A stretch of DNA of 64,000 bases from an uncultured Bacteroidales bacterium (GCA_905233445.1 CAJOEP010000014.1:1-64000); one strand, 5' to 3'. Positions 8,600 to 18,378 are shown, counted from the first letter of the stretch. Numbers and translations are program-made. The notes: generated from the sequence alone by a model not told the origin.

Positions 8600-10126
8600 T
8601 TATTTTGATGAATTATTACGTTTTTTAATTTCATGTATTATATTATACACCACAAACATTACAAAAGCAGTTGTGAAACATCCAAATTTCCATATACAAC
8701 AATCGGGTTCTAGACCGCCCAAGCTAAAAATGGCCAAAGAAACACTCAACCAGCCTAAAAAAGAGCTATTCTCATTGCTTTTCTCGGATTCTTTGAGGGT
8801 TTTATTGTTGGCATTTGTTAGCGATCTTATATCTTTTAATAGTTCTCTGTGATTTTCAGTAATGCCATGAACCTCCTCCATTAGCATTTCAGTTATTCTG
8901 ATTCCCCAGAAATCACATTTCTGCCTTATTGATTCAATATAGCGGATGCTATTGCGAATATTGAACGCTTTTTTACGTCTTGAATCTCTTTCTAATAATT
9001 CAGGATCCTTATTAATTAAACTATTAAAATCTTTGTCTGAAAATGTATAATTGTGCTTATAATCTTCGTTATATTTTGATTCAAGAAGTGTTTTGCAATA
9101 TGTGTATTCTATCAGACTATCTGTGCATTCTTTTGATAAAGCCGATAACCCTTCATACAGTTTATTTATATAATTTGCTAATGAATCCTGATAAAGTTTG
9201 GTTAAACAATCCTTAGCAGATTCGTCGTCTTTGAATTCTTTACGGATTTCGTCGATATCAATGATGTCTGGTGGTGAGTCTTTACTTGATTCAACACATT
9301 GATTCTTGGATCTGATTTCGCCGATAAGATTCAATACCTCTTGTTTGTTGTTTTCGTCAAGAGCTTTATTTACCCGTCTTTTTAAGTTAAAAGTGTCTTC
9401 AAGATCTTTTGACCATCTTTTATGATGACCAGATATATTTTCGGCATTTCCAACGAGTTGTTTTTCAAATTGATCAATGTACCAATTGATTACAGGATTG
9501 TTTTTCGTAACAAGAGATGGTATATCTACTAAATATTCACGACTGCCATCCTCCAATTCTTTGGTATAATAATAGGCTCTTAGTCTGGCATCAGAATCTT
9601 TGTGTGTCTCGTGTTCATGATAAAAAAGTTTTGCATTATGATAGAAAGAAATAAGAATTCTATCAATGGTATAGTTTTTTATCAGTACGTCATCTGGATT
9701 TGGGTCTTTTGTGTTTGGGTATTTCTTCTTGATACGGTTAATAACTCTATGTCGAGAATTATCTAAAATTCTTTTTTGTTCGTTATCATCGAATCGATTC
9801 CAATAATCATCAATTAGTTTTATTCTGTCATAAGAATAAACCACAAAACCGTTTCTTGTTTGATCGACACAACTAAAGCGTGATTCTATTTTACGTCCGT
9901 TTTGGTCAGTTAATGTAAAGACCAAATCAAATTTCTTCTCATTTTTAGATGCAACGCCATCTTCCCCTTCGGAATCGTCAATATGCTGTTCTTCCTTGAT
10001 TTCTAGTTTTAAATCCTTCTTGTCATCATCATCTGCAATGGAAATGAAAAACTTCGGATTTTTATGTTTCTTTTCACAATGGAAAATAGTAGGAAACCAA
10101 AAGACACAAAAGCACTTTGAATCCAT
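8600..10126 (-). CDS. Large protein with two C-terminal membrane helices, unknown (508 aa)
   Basis: A long, highly charged cytoplasmic part (acidic run near residues 30-55, then helical segments rich in Lys, Glu and Asp) ends in two hydrophobic helices (SFLGWLSVSLAIFSLGG and CFTTAFVMFVVYNIIHEI) and a short basic tail. No family is recognised. It lies 27 bp behind the 90-aa gene in the same direction and downstream of SIR2-like and KaiC-like genes. C-terminal helix pairs of this kind are common in membrane-damaging effectors of defence operons; that role is inference. The gene is convergent with the beta-propeller gene on its left. Confidence 0.5.
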   Translation of the reverse strand: MDSKCFCVFWFPTIFHCEKKHKNPKFFISIADDDDKKDLKLEIKEEQHIDDSEGEDGVASKNEKKFDLVFTLTDQNGRKIESRFSCVDQTRNGFVVYSYDRIKLIDDYWNRFDDNEQKRILDNSRHRVINRIKKKYPNTKDPNPDDVLIKNYTIDRILISFYHNAKLFYHEHETHKDSDARLRAYYYTKELEDGSREYLVDIPSLVTKNNPVINWYIDQFEKQLVGNAENISGHHKRWSKDLEDTFNLKRRVNKALDENNKQEVLNLIGEIRSKNQCVESSKDSPPDIIDIDEIRKEFKDDESAKDCLTKLYQDSLANYINKLYEGLSALSKECTDSLIEYTYCKTLLESKYNEDYKHNYTFSDKDFNSLINKDPELLERDSRRKKAFNIRNSIRYIESIRQKCDFWGIRITEMLMEEVHGITENHRELLKDIRSLTNANNKTLKESEKSNENSSFLGWLSVSLAIFSLGGLEPDCCIWKFGCFTTAFVMFVVYNIIHEIKKRNNSSK

Positions 10127-10153
10127 AATAAAAAATTAAATGCCCCTAAAAAG

Positions 10154-10426
10154 TTAAGCTAGTTCCGCTTGTACACAGTTATTTTTTTCGCGGAATAATT
10201 TTAATGTAAGCGAAGTGTAGTCAACACGGGCTATTCTTTCGCCATCCGGGGTGACTTTATAGCGCAATTCAGCTTCGGAATTAATGCCAAAGGCTATGAT
10301 TCCTGCACCTGCAAAATAATCCGCAAGATTCGTGTCGATTTTATCCAATTCCGACAAATAACCCTTGGGGTTACGTAGAATATACCAATAACCCTTTCTT
10401 AATGTTATATCGTCTATAGTTATCAC
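10154..10426 (-). CDS. Small hypothetical protein (90 aa)
   Basis: No signal peptide or membrane helix. Predicted mixed alpha/beta, with no recognisable motif (ITLRKGYWYILRNPKG, YKVTPDGERIARVDY). It lies just before the 508-aa membrane protein and probably shares its transcript. Confidence 0.5.
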   Translation of the reverse strand: MITIDDITLRKGYWYILRNPKGYLSELDKIDTNLADYFAGAGIIAFGINSEAELRYKVTPDGERIARVDYTSLTLKLFREKNNCVQAELA

Positions 10427-10785
10427 CTAATATTTTTATAATATACTAAATAAAAAATGCAAACCATAACAATTTTGGAAAACCATTATGCAGAACGCAT
10501 TTTATAGATGCCTTACTTTTAAAAAGAAAAAAATATCCAAGAAATTCATTTATATGTCTTTCTGTGTACACTACCTTTTCCGTCCAGCGTGCAAAATTAC
10601 AACATTTTTTTAAATAAAAAAAATAATCTTTTTTTAAAATTTTTTGCAAAGATACAACTTTTGTCTAAATTCTCGGAATTTATTTTGTTAAAAATGCCGA
10701 ATATCTCAATATTATTTCTTTCGTGTACAAATTCTCATGATTTTTCAGCTGAGATTGTCCAGAAATCTCGCGGCATATGAAAAAC
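10427..10785 (-). promoter_or_regulatory. AT-rich spacer with a possible promoter for the 10154/8600 pair
   Basis: This 359-bp gap is mostly A/T tracts. On the minus strand TATCTTTG (10654-10647) matches the -7 consensus; I see no convincing -33 box. The transcript would have a leader of about 215 nt. A 67-codon frame in this leader has no recognisable features. Confidence 0.35.
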
Positions 10786-13089
10786 CTAACTTGTTGTTAG
10801 TATTTTTTGTTTTCTTTTGGTGGTTTTTGATTTAGCCACCTCGATCATATTGTCTGTTCCTACAACTGCCCACATTTGTCTTATAATTTCAGTTTCTTTA
10901 TCAAGCAATTTTATATTTGACCCACTTGGAACAGATGCATACACATAATTAGTCATGTGATGCTTCTTTGTATAAGATGCAATTGCTGGCAATACGAGAC
11001 CTTCTTTATTCAGACATGGATATGCGAAACTCATGTAATTTAAATCGCCTATAATCAAATGTGTTCGTTCATAATGAGTATCAGGGGACCCCTCCTTTTT
11101 GTTTGTTCTTGATATTGCTTGTACTTGTTGGTCTATTGCCCACAAAAATTCGTCAGCATGGATATATCCTGGCTGAAAACTAAACAGGTGAATATCTGCT
11201 ATATCCTTGATACACTCTATAATATCATAAAATCTATGTTTGAATTCAGTCCTATTGTTATTCAAATCTATGAATAGGAAACTGTGACCTTTAAAGCTAT
11301 TTGCAATTATATCATAAATAATTTGTTCCATTGCTGACCTGGAATCTGGATGCAATACTCCTTTCAATGCGCTTTTACAAGAAAAATAATCAATTTGACA
11401 TTTATGATCTTTTTTACATTTGCAATAGTTGTCAATAGCTTTATTGATATTCAAATCTTCATAAAGACAATCTGATTCATTTAGCCAAAATGGATATGGG
11501 TCTTCGTTTAGAGGCGACAGTGCATTTGCAACAGCATCATCCATGAGATATCGCATTGTTGTTTGATAACGAAGACTTGGAATAACCTCTATGCCAGCCA
11601 CACGCATTTTATAACTATGCCACCCATAAGCATTTCTTTGATACAAACATTTTGATATTCGCAATACATTATATAGCTGATCGGTTACTGTACCTTCTTT
11701 TATGGCCATGTCAATTACTATATCAATATGTGATGTGGGTGCTTTATTATCAGCTGTAACAACGCCAACGGCACAGGCCTTTCTTAAAATATCTGACAAT
11801 GCATTAAAAGGGCACTGAACTATTTCATCGTGTGTTAAGCACGAAAGACCATCTATCATAATAAACTCCACCTTCTTCTTTGAATCATTTTCTGGAAGAT
11901 AATGATTAAGGATATTGATCATGTTGAGGAATGAAGTTAATCCATCCGCCATTCTATTGCCACTATTCAACTCATCACGTCCAATAATAGTTACTTTTGA
12001 TTCAATAGGTATATACACTTTACACAAAAGCATATCGCCAGTATCTGGTGCTCCTGTTTGATGACGGAGATGAAGACCATGAGTCCTTTCGTTATAATAT
12101 ATATAGCCGGATTTTATATCTTCTTTTAGTTTATTAATACCATTTTGCTTTTCTTCTTTGTTAAATTTTCCACTTAATCTACTTAAATACGGGAAACTGT
12201 ATGAAGATAATATTTGACATTTTGTTTTCTCCAATGTTGAATCTTGACTAGCGCATGAATCATCTCTATACCATAACATATTGTGTAATAATATGCCAGA
12301 TTGCTCATCGTCTTGCATAGTCTTGATTTTTCTTATCAATCGTTGTATATAAAAATCAAAATATAATTTGTTGATCAGTTCTCCATCTTTATTTAAAGAA
12401 ATAAAAAGTAGTTCAGGGTTTGAATAGTTTTTAGACAAACCATTTCGAGAACTATACCGAATAAAAACATCTATTACTCTTTTTGCGTTATCCTTTTTAG
12501 ATAGTTCGTTTATAATATCCTGTTTTTTATCAAATAAATCCTTCTTGTTGAGTATTCCATCTTTTAATATTCCAAAGCTTTCGATTTTTTTATATGGGAA
12601 AACAATGTCTATATATTTCATTGCACATAATCGAGCATAATGCTCGTCTTTTTTGCAATTGTCATACAAAATTTTTAACCGTTTTTGCTCGTCTCTTACT
12701 TTTTTGCTTGCAGTTTTGTTTACAGGTTTCTCTGAAAATTCTTTAAATATTTCTTTCACTATTTTTACCGTTTCATTCAAAAAATACATTCTTATAGGAA
12801 AACTAAAACGTAAATTATCTCTTTGAGATAAAGGATTAAAGCCATCAATATTGTTTTTTGATTTCTCAGAATCATCCAATGTGTCAAGATGAGAAATGTA
12901 CAATCCTTCTAGCATTTGCATGGCAAGATGTATTTTGTTAACCCCGTGCTCACCTCTGGCCATTATTAATAAACCATCAGAATTGTCGAAATTCTGTTCT
13001 AATTGGATACCACCATAAAACAGGGCGTCAAGACCTATAATGCCAGTACGTAATTTTTTGAGTTTTTTCTTGTTACTTTCTTGTTCCAT
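10786..13089 (-). CDS. KaiC/RecA-like ATPase with degenerate P-loop (767 aa)
   Basis: The start matches the KaiC family pattern (RTGIIGLDALFYGGI, residues 14-28). Where Walker A should be, it reads GEHGVNKI (46-53): the usual GK(T/S) is changed to NKI. A Walker B-like strand (FIMIDGLSCL) and the late KaiC signature (SKCLYQRNAYGWHSYKMRVAGIEVIP) are present. Long charged inserts and a second RecA-like domain (HSFLFIDLNNN ... LIIGDLNYMSFAYP) extend the protein. It overlaps the upstream SIR2-like gene by 17 nt, so the two are translationally coupled. Probably a sensor or assembly scaffold rather than an efficient ATPase; function in defence is inferred from context. Confidence 0.65.
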   Translation of the reverse strand: MEQESNKKKLKKLRTGIIGLDALFYGGIQLEQNFDNSDGLLIMARGEHGVNKIHLAMQMLEGLYISHLDTLDDSEKSKNNIDGFNPLSQRDNLRFSFPIRMYFLNETVKIVKEIFKEFSEKPVNKTASKKVRDEQKRLKILYDNCKKDEHYARLCAMKYIDIVFPYKKIESFGILKDGILNKKDLFDKKQDIINELSKKDNAKRVIDVFIRYSSRNGLSKNYSNPELLFISLNKDGELINKLYFDFYIQRLIRKIKTMQDDEQSGILLHNMLWYRDDSCASQDSTLEKTKCQILSSYSFPYLSRLSGKFNKEEKQNGINKLKEDIKSGYIYYNERTHGLHLRHQTGAPDTGDMLLCKVYIPIESKVTIIGRDELNSGNRMADGLTSFLNMINILNHYLPENDSKKKVEFIMIDGLSCLTHDEIVQCPFNALSDILRKACAVGVVTADNKAPTSHIDIVIDMAIKEGTVTDQLYNVLRISKCLYQRNAYGWHSYKMRVAGIEVIPSLRYQTTMRYLMDDAVANALSPLNEDPYPFWLNESDCLYEDLNINKAIDNYCKCKKDHKCQIDYFSCKSALKGVLHPDSRSAMEQIIYDIIANSFKGHSFLFIDLNNNRTEFKHRFYDIIECIKDIADIHLFSFQPGYIHADEFLWAIDQQVQAISRTNKKEGSPDTHYERTHLIIGDLNYMSFAYPCLNKEGLVLPAIASYTKKHHMTNYVYASVPSGSNIKLLDKETEIIRQMWAVVGTDNMIEVAKSKTTKRKQKILTTS

Positions 13090-14200
13090 ATCTAAGTTCT
13101 CCTAATAATTGATAAATATGGCCATATCCTTGTTCGTCATATAGAACTGTAAGGCCGTTATTTTCATGAAATTTATTTTTTACACTATCTTTAATTCTCT
13201 TTTTTTCATCATTATGACCTGCAGCTATATAATACAGATTACCATGATGTTTGCCTTTCACATAATGTAGCAAACGCTGGTTGGTGTAATCATCAAGTGA
13301 TAAGCCGCAGAATATGCAAGTGTATTGTGATAAAAAATGCAATTGGGAAGCAATTTGCCAAGAATACACATTACGTGAATCCTCATAAAACTCATCCAAT
13401 GAAAGAACTATTTTGTTGTCTTTAGGAGCTTGTATTTCATCATACCTGGGAATAAAACCATGGACATGATAAATATTAAGATGTTTATAATTAAAGTCAC
13501 TTTGCCCTTTCCATTCACATATAGTATTAGGAATTATTTGCCTAACTTGTTGATTTCTGGCCATTACGAAATTATTATATTCCGTATTATTTTGTAAAAA
13601 GCAGATTGCTTCACACAAAAATTGATCATAGTTCTGAGTCACAACAGCTCTAATATTGTGATTTCTTAACACCATATCGGCAACACTAAACAATGAAAAA
13701 AAATCAGGCTTTGATTTAGCCTTGTCATTTAACCAACCAACATATTTTTCCCCTGCTTCTATTATATCGTTTTTCCCCATTTTACCATAAAGGAAATCTT
13801 GTATTAGTTTTACATACGCCTCATTGCCCATTGTTTGTTTCACAATAGTTGATTTCACATCACGAGGGAACTGTGAATCAAAGTCTATTTGCTCTTTCAA
13901 TTCAGAAACTTTTTCTTTTAACCTATTCTCATCATTTTGATTTTTGTCATCTGTTAATTTCTCGCACAGTTTTTTTGCTGATGATGACATTTCTGATGCG
14001 ACTTGTTTTCCAAGATTGTCAGAAGGCAGCATCTGCATTACCGCATATTTAAGTAAATGGTTCAGTAATGAATCCCATGAATAATCTATTCCATGAGGCG
14101 CTCCAAAATCTATGCCAGTACCCAGAAACAGCACAACAGAGCGTTCGTTTTTAAAATCATCTTCAAGCTTTTCCCAATTCAGTGGTTTGGCGTATTCCAT
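13073..14200 (-). CDS. SIR2-like NADase-type protein (375 aa)
   Basis: SIR2-like fold with the nucleotide-binding VVLFLGTGIDFG (residues 22-33), the TQNYDQ motif containing the NAD-site Asn, an intact HVHG catalytic His, and the C-terminal FCGLSLDD box seen in prokaryotic SIR2-like defence effectors. Such proteins commonly deplete NAD+ when triggered by phage. It is followed by the overlapping KaiC-like gene and preceded 62 bp upstream by a membrane KAP NTPase, all leftward, suggesting a three-gene unit. It lacks the SLOG domain of ThsA, so it is not a second Thoeris effector. Confidence 0.75.
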   Translation of the reverse strand: MEYAKPLNWEKLEDDFKNERSVVLFLGTGIDFGAPHGIDYSWDSLLNHLLKYAVMQMLPSDNLGKQVASEMSSSAKKLCEKLTDDKNQNDENRLKEKVSELKEQIDFDSQFPRDVKSTIVKQTMGNEAYVKLIQDFLYGKMGKNDIIEAGEKYVGWLNDKAKSKPDFFSLFSVADMVLRNHNIRAVVTQNYDQFLCEAICFLQNNTEYNNFVMARNQQVRQIIPNTICEWKGQSDFNYKHLNIYHVHGFIPRYDEIQAPKDNKIVLSLDEFYEDSRNVYSWQIASQLHFLSQYTCIFCGLSLDDYTNQRLLHYVKGKHHGNLYYIAAGHNDEKKRIKDSVKNKFHENNGLTVLYDEQGYGHIYQLLGELRYGTRK

Positions 14201-14262
14201 AATAAAATTGTCTAACAGTTATATAATAATTCGCCCAAGCGGTTTAATACGCATGGAATGTT

Positions 14263-16194
14263 TTATTGGAAGCACTTATCTTTATACTCTTTTAATTTTT
14301 CTTTGTAATTATTGCCAAAATATGACTCCATTTGTTTTTCGTATGTTTCGGCCATGTAGTCCATATAGTCGCTTTCTTCTTGCGGATCATCGAATGCTGG
14401 GGCTTTTTGATAAAACATGTCGCCAATTGCCGATTCGTAATCGGCTACCGGCAATTTGCCATTTTGGGAGAAATGATTGATGACGATATCAAAAGCCACT
14501 TGTTTGTATTTGCTACAACCATCATAAGCCTCAGCATCAATTTCTGTGACACAACAATTGTTGAAGAGTTTGCCAAAAGGTTCTTTTTCTTTCAAAACTG
14601 CTAAAGCCGTCAATTCTGGATGAACTGTTAAATATCTTGTTATCAGGTTCTGCAATAACAACTCTATTTCATTATTGCTCAATAATATAGGATTTGATTT
14701 TAATTGTTTGTTATTGTCATCACGATACTCCGTCATATATAGTTTGTTAAGAAAACTTGATATGATGATGGGATCAAAATCTTCCGTGATTTTTTGATCA
14801 AACCAATTTTTGACAAATGTGTTCGCAAATGATTGTTGTTGATTGGCATAGTGATTGGACTGCAATAGTGGAATAAAATAATTGCTTCTTGCTTTTGAAC
14901 GTAACACTTGAACTCCAAAAGTCAATACACCAGTCAAATAGCTTTCCAGTTTTCTATCCGGGATGTTTTTCAGAGAGTATTGTTCGAGTTGGTATGATAT
15001 AGAGCTATAGTATTTGCCATCATTCAGCCAGTTGTTCATAACAATTTCGGGGTCGTTTTCTTCTTTGAATAATTCATCCAATTCTTTCATCGAGAGTCGG
15101 TAAGAAGAGACGCTGAATGAAAAATATTTCTCATAATTTTCTGACTGAGATATTATACTTGTGTTCTTCGTTTTTATATATTTACCAAACAATAGTTCAA
15201 GTAAACGGGGAGTCTCTGTTTTCCAGATGTGATTGCCTTTGTATGTGGTGCGGTCGTCGTTTGATGTTTTTGTACTTATACCGTCTTTTAAAACGTATCT
15301 GTTGTTGTCAAGATAGAGCAATCGTTTGGGGTCATTGGAAAGGATATTGTAAACTTTTTTGTCGTACATCTGAAGGAGTTCAAGCCATAAGACGTCAAGA
15401 TACTTCAAATCTTTATTAATGTTTTTCTGTATATAAGACAAATTCAGCATATATAACCTTGCGAACCTTTTAATACGCCGATAATTGTTCAATATTGACA
15501 GCATGAGCTTTTTATTGTCCTGATTAATATTGTCGAACAATAGTTTGGAAAAATCAATGTTTAATCCACTCTGTTTGTTTAATTCGGCGTATAGAGTTTG
15601 CCATAGTTGTTCCTCATCAACTTTAGGCAGGTGTATTTCGACTGGAAAGATTTTTTCCAAATAAGCAGTCGCATCTTTTATTTGTTTCTCTTCCAGGATT
15701 GAAGTCACATATTCTTTGTCGTAAGCAACTAAATATATGATATTATTCAAATCGGCGGTATTTCGAATAAGACGAAGAACTTCAAAGACTTCATTCCGTT
15801 CCAGGCGGTCTATATCGTCAATCACTACAACTACCGGTTTGCTTAGATGTCCAAACTTATCGGATAGTTTTTTCTTTTTTTCAAAAAGGCTCTCCTCTTT
15901 ATATTTGGGTTTGATGCCTATTGACAAACCTTTAACTGCAGTGATAGACAAAGAATTTACAACTTGGGCGTAATTATATATTGACCGAGACAGGGAGGTG
16001 TGTTTGGGTGACAATTGATGTCGCAGTGACGCGAAGAAGTCGCTGACAACCTGCTCGGGATTTCTGCACATCCAGGGGTTGAAAACCACAATTTCCGCAT
16101 TGTCGGCAATTTTGTTTTTGAGCGTATCCAGGAAGTGTGTTTTGCCGGCACCCCATTCGCCTGTTATTCCTATAGCATAAGAGCCTTCATCCAA
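14263..16194 (-). CDS. KAP-family P-loop NTPase, main part of a split gene (643 aa)
   Basis: KAP NTPase: Walker A GEWGAGKT (residues 12-19), Walker B VVVVIDDIDR, and the family's VFNPWM and EKIFPVEIHLP segments. The only start in this frame is TTG at 16194, yet the frame stays open to 16422 and encodes a membrane helix (YQTFLAILFGITGIITLVGFF) that belongs to the protein. The rest of the membrane part lies in another frame at 16407-16727, so the gene appears broken by one base in the A5C4 run (minus strand) at 16416-16424. KAP proteins are membrane-linked NTPases frequent in defence loci. Gene order places it first in the SIR2/KaiC-like block. Confidence 0.75.
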   Translation of the reverse strand: MDEGSYAIGITGEWGAGKTHFLDTLKNKIADNAEIVVFNPWMCRNPEQVVSDFFASLRHQLSPKHTSLSRSIYNYAQVVNSLSITAVKGLSIGIKPKYKEESLFEKKKKLSDKFGHLSKPVVVVIDDIDRLERNEVFEVLRLIRNTADLNNIIYLVAYDKEYVTSILEEKQIKDATAYLEKIFPVEIHLPKVDEEQLWQTLYAELNKQSGLNIDFSKLLFDNINQDNKKLMLSILNNYRRIKRFARLYMLNLSYIQKNINKDLKYLDVLWLELLQMYDKKVYNILSNDPKRLLYLDNNRYVLKDGISTKTSNDDRTTYKGNHIWKTETPRLLELLFGKYIKTKNTSIISQSENYEKYFSFSVSSYRLSMKELDELFKEENDPEIVMNNWLNDGKYYSSISYQLEQYSLKNIPDRKLESYLTGVLTFGVQVLRSKARSNYFIPLLQSNHYANQQQSFANTFVKNWFDQKITEDFDPIIISSFLNKLYMTEYRDDNNKQLKSNPILLSNNEIELLLQNLITRYLTVHPELTALAVLKEKEPFGKLFNNCCVTEIDAEAYDGCSKYKQVAFDIVINHFSQNGKLPVADYESAIGDMFYQKAPAFDDPQEESDYMDYMAETYEKQMESYFGNNYKEKLKEYKDKCFQ

Positions 16195-16406
16195 TTTAGT
16201 GGAAAGTAAGCGTAATGCTAATTCTTCGGCGTATTTATCAAGTGAATTATTGAATGTGTCAACGGCATCAGTTGAAAAACCGACAGAGTCGTTCTGGTTG
16301 TCATTAACGGGTGATTTGATAAAGAAACCGACAAGTGTTATAATACCTGTAATGCCAAATAAAATTGCAAGAAACGTTTGATAATCGAGTTTCCATACTA
16401 TATTTG

Positions 16407-16727
16407 CTATGCATAGGGGTTTTTATAATAGAGAAGCAGGAAAGCAAGTGCAATCACAAAAATTCTATGATAACGCAAATCGTTGTCGTGTATAATTCTG
16501 ACAATCCATCTGACAAAAACTATGATTATTAAAGTGCAAATAACCAGATTGACAAAGATGTTGCCGTTTATTATATGATAGAATTCATCAAACAAATCAT
16601 ATAAATATGTTTCGCATAAAGTATACCAGACAGAGGCAATTCCAATCCATGCGCTGCACAATAAAACAAGTATAACCGACAGAATGATTTCTTCTCTATC
16701 AAGTATTTTTGAAAATTTAGTTTTCAT
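16407..16727 (-). pseudogene. N-terminal membrane part of the KAP NTPase, frameshifted
   Basis: Encodes three hydrophobic helices (IILSVILVLLCSAWIGIASVW, FVNLVICTLIIIVFV, FVIALAFLLLYY) and then stops. One extra A in the run at 16420-16424 would join ALAFLLLYYK directly to KPLCIANIVW of the KAP frame and give a single protein of about 820 residues with an N-terminal membrane domain inserted before the P-loop, typical for KAP NTPases. The run reads T AAA AAC in frame, close to but not the classic A AAA AAC slippage site, so programmed frameshifting is possible but less likely than mutation or assembly error. Confidence 0.6.
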
Positions 16728-16843
16728 TTTTTATATCTTTTGTTATTTACTTTGTTTTATTTTTAATTGAAAATAAGCATTATGGAATTGTTTGCGTTTT
16801 TGTCAGTTAAAGAAATCTGCAGTTTCCCATATCGGGGTGCGTT

Positions 16844-16872
16844 GTTATTCCGAGTACACGGTGTGGAGCCTC
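16844..16872 (+). repeat. Degenerate copy of the ATTCCGAG dispersed repeat
   Basis: Reads gttattccgagta...ggagcctc and resembles the copy at 24807-24837. It lies just beyond the stop codon of the T9SS protein that follows. Confidence 0.4.
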
Positions 16873-16875
16873 ATT

Positions 16876-18378
16876 TTATTCTTTCACTATACGTTTCGAG
16901 AACTCCTTCCCGTCGCTCATCCTCAATTTAATCACATAAACGCCTGCATTGAGGAAGGAGAGGTCTATCACCGTTTGTAGAGACGCACGGCCGTGCGTCT
17001 CTACAAGACGGCCGTCCAAAGAATAGATTTCAATGGAATTGCAAGCCGCATTTTCAGAGAAGCTGATATTTATAATATCCTTTGCAGGGTTTGGATAAAC
17101 TGAAACGCCGTTGTCGGTAATGTTTTCCTCGACTGAATAATACTGGGCAAAAATCGGATATCCATGGTTAACGTTCATGTCATCCATGGCATAGATATCG
17201 CTGCTGTTGTTCAGAAGAGCGACGAAATCTTGCGATTTCATAAAGGATTCCGATTGTGGAGTGCCATAATTGTTGTCAGATATGTTATTGAGATAATAAC
17301 TGTTGGTTACCTCCACGTGTGCTGTGTCTGCAACATATCCGACAACTCCTCCATAATTAGTCGGAACATCGTTGCCGCTCATAATCATGGTCGAAGCGTT
17401 ATAACTGTCAGATATTGTCAGCGTGCTTGCAAAAACTCCTCCGACAAGACCTCCCGCAGATTTAACATTATTGATTGTTTCTTCGACAACAATAATGGCA
17501 TCACAATTTCCCGTGTTGAAACAATACGCCATCGATCCTGACATGATGCTTGCAATACCGCCGCAAAATGCCGTTTTGCCCCAATAAATATCTCCGCTTT
17601 GTGCATAAATATCGCCCAAATTGCTGCAATTATCAATATTACATTCATTTAACACTCCGCTTATACCTCCAATATACGCGCCGTCATGCATCAATTCAAC
17701 ATCAGACACCCTGATGTTACCATAGTTATGACAGTTGCTAACCGTGGAGTTCTCAAGTTGTCCGAAGAGGCCTCCCAACACGAATCCGTTGATGTCCATT
17801 GATATGTGATTCCATACGACATCCGCTTTGTTGATGCAGTTTTCAACAATAACATCTGTACCGTAGCCCAAAATCAGTCCCGACTGTCCAAAAGTATATG
17901 CATATGCTTCCGAAATATGTATTTCCTCACCTTCAACGAGTATGTTTCTAAGGCTTCCGCCTTCCATCATGCCAAAAATGCCGAAGAAATTACTTGTGCT
18001 GTTGTATGAAAAGTTAATATTTGACATGATATGGCCTCCACCGTCGAAATGTCCGCCGAATTTGCCTTTCCACGAATGGCAGCCTGCTGCGCCGATTGGC
18101 TCCCATTCAAGACCGGAACTGGCTCCAAAGTCAATATCAACAGTCAAAAGGAAACATGTGTCGACATACATTGTCCTGTTATTGACACCATTATAGACAT
18201 CTTCATTCGTCTTTTCTGCAATGTATGCCAGTTGTCGGGCGTTTTCAATTAAATATGGGTCTGCGGGGGTGCCGCTGCCGTGAGTCCAAGGCTCGGCAGT
18301 GCCATCCCAGACTGAAACCTGTGCGTTTAAGATTATTGCTAAAAACATGGCTGTTGTTGATAATACGAGCTTTTTCAT
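16876..18378 (-). CDS. T9SS-secreted GLUG-type repeat protein (500 aa)
   Basis: N-terminal signal peptide ending near LNAQVS. The body consists of beta-helical repeats with Gly-rich and Asn/Cys turns (GLFGQLENSTVSNCHNYG, GGISGVLNECNIDNCSN), the pattern of GLUG/adhesin-like surface proteins. The last 75 residues form a type A T9SS sorting domain (VSVYPNPAKDIINISF ... AGVYVIKL), which directs export to the cell surface. A 32-bp perfect palindrome lies inside the sorting-domain coding sequence. Role unknown, perhaps adhesion or binding of a surface substrate. Confidence 0.75.
   Translation of the reverse strand: MKKLVLSTTAMFLAIILNAQVSVWDGTAEPWTHGSGTPADPYLIENARQLAYIAEKTNEDVYNGVNNRTMYVDTCFLLTVDIDFGASSGLEWEPIGAAGCHSWKGKFGGHFDGGGHIMSNINFSYNSTSNFFGIFGMMEGGSLRNILVEGEEIHISEAYAYTFGQSGLILGYGTDVIVENCINKADVVWNHISMDINGFVLGGLFGQLENSTVSNCHNYGNIRVSDVELMHDGAYIGGISGVLNECNIDNCSNLGDIYAQSGDIYWGKTAFCGGIASIMSGSMAYCFNTGNCDAIIVVEETINNVKSAGGLVGGVFASTLTISDSYNASTMIMSGNDVPTNYGGVVGYVADTAHVEVTNSYYLNNISDNNYGTPQSESFMKSQDFVALLNNSSDIYAMDDMNVNHGYPIFAQYYSVEENITDNGVSVYPNPAKDIINISFSENAACNSIEIYSLDGRLVETHGRASLQTVIDLSFLNAGVYVIKLRMSDGKEFSKRIVKE
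16975..17006. repeat. 32-bp perfect palindrome inside the T9SS sorting-domain codons
   Basis: ttgtagagacgcacgg followed immediately by its reverse complement. It is translated in frame as part of a loop (ETHGRASLQT) of the sorting domain without breaking the frame. REP/MITE-like palindromes with TAGAGACG arms are known from many bacterial genomes. Confidence 0.8.

Noticed and set aside
10446-10649. 67-codon minus-strand frame in the AT-rich spacer
   Set aside because: It lies in A/T tracts, starts at the predicted transcript start and has no recognisable features.
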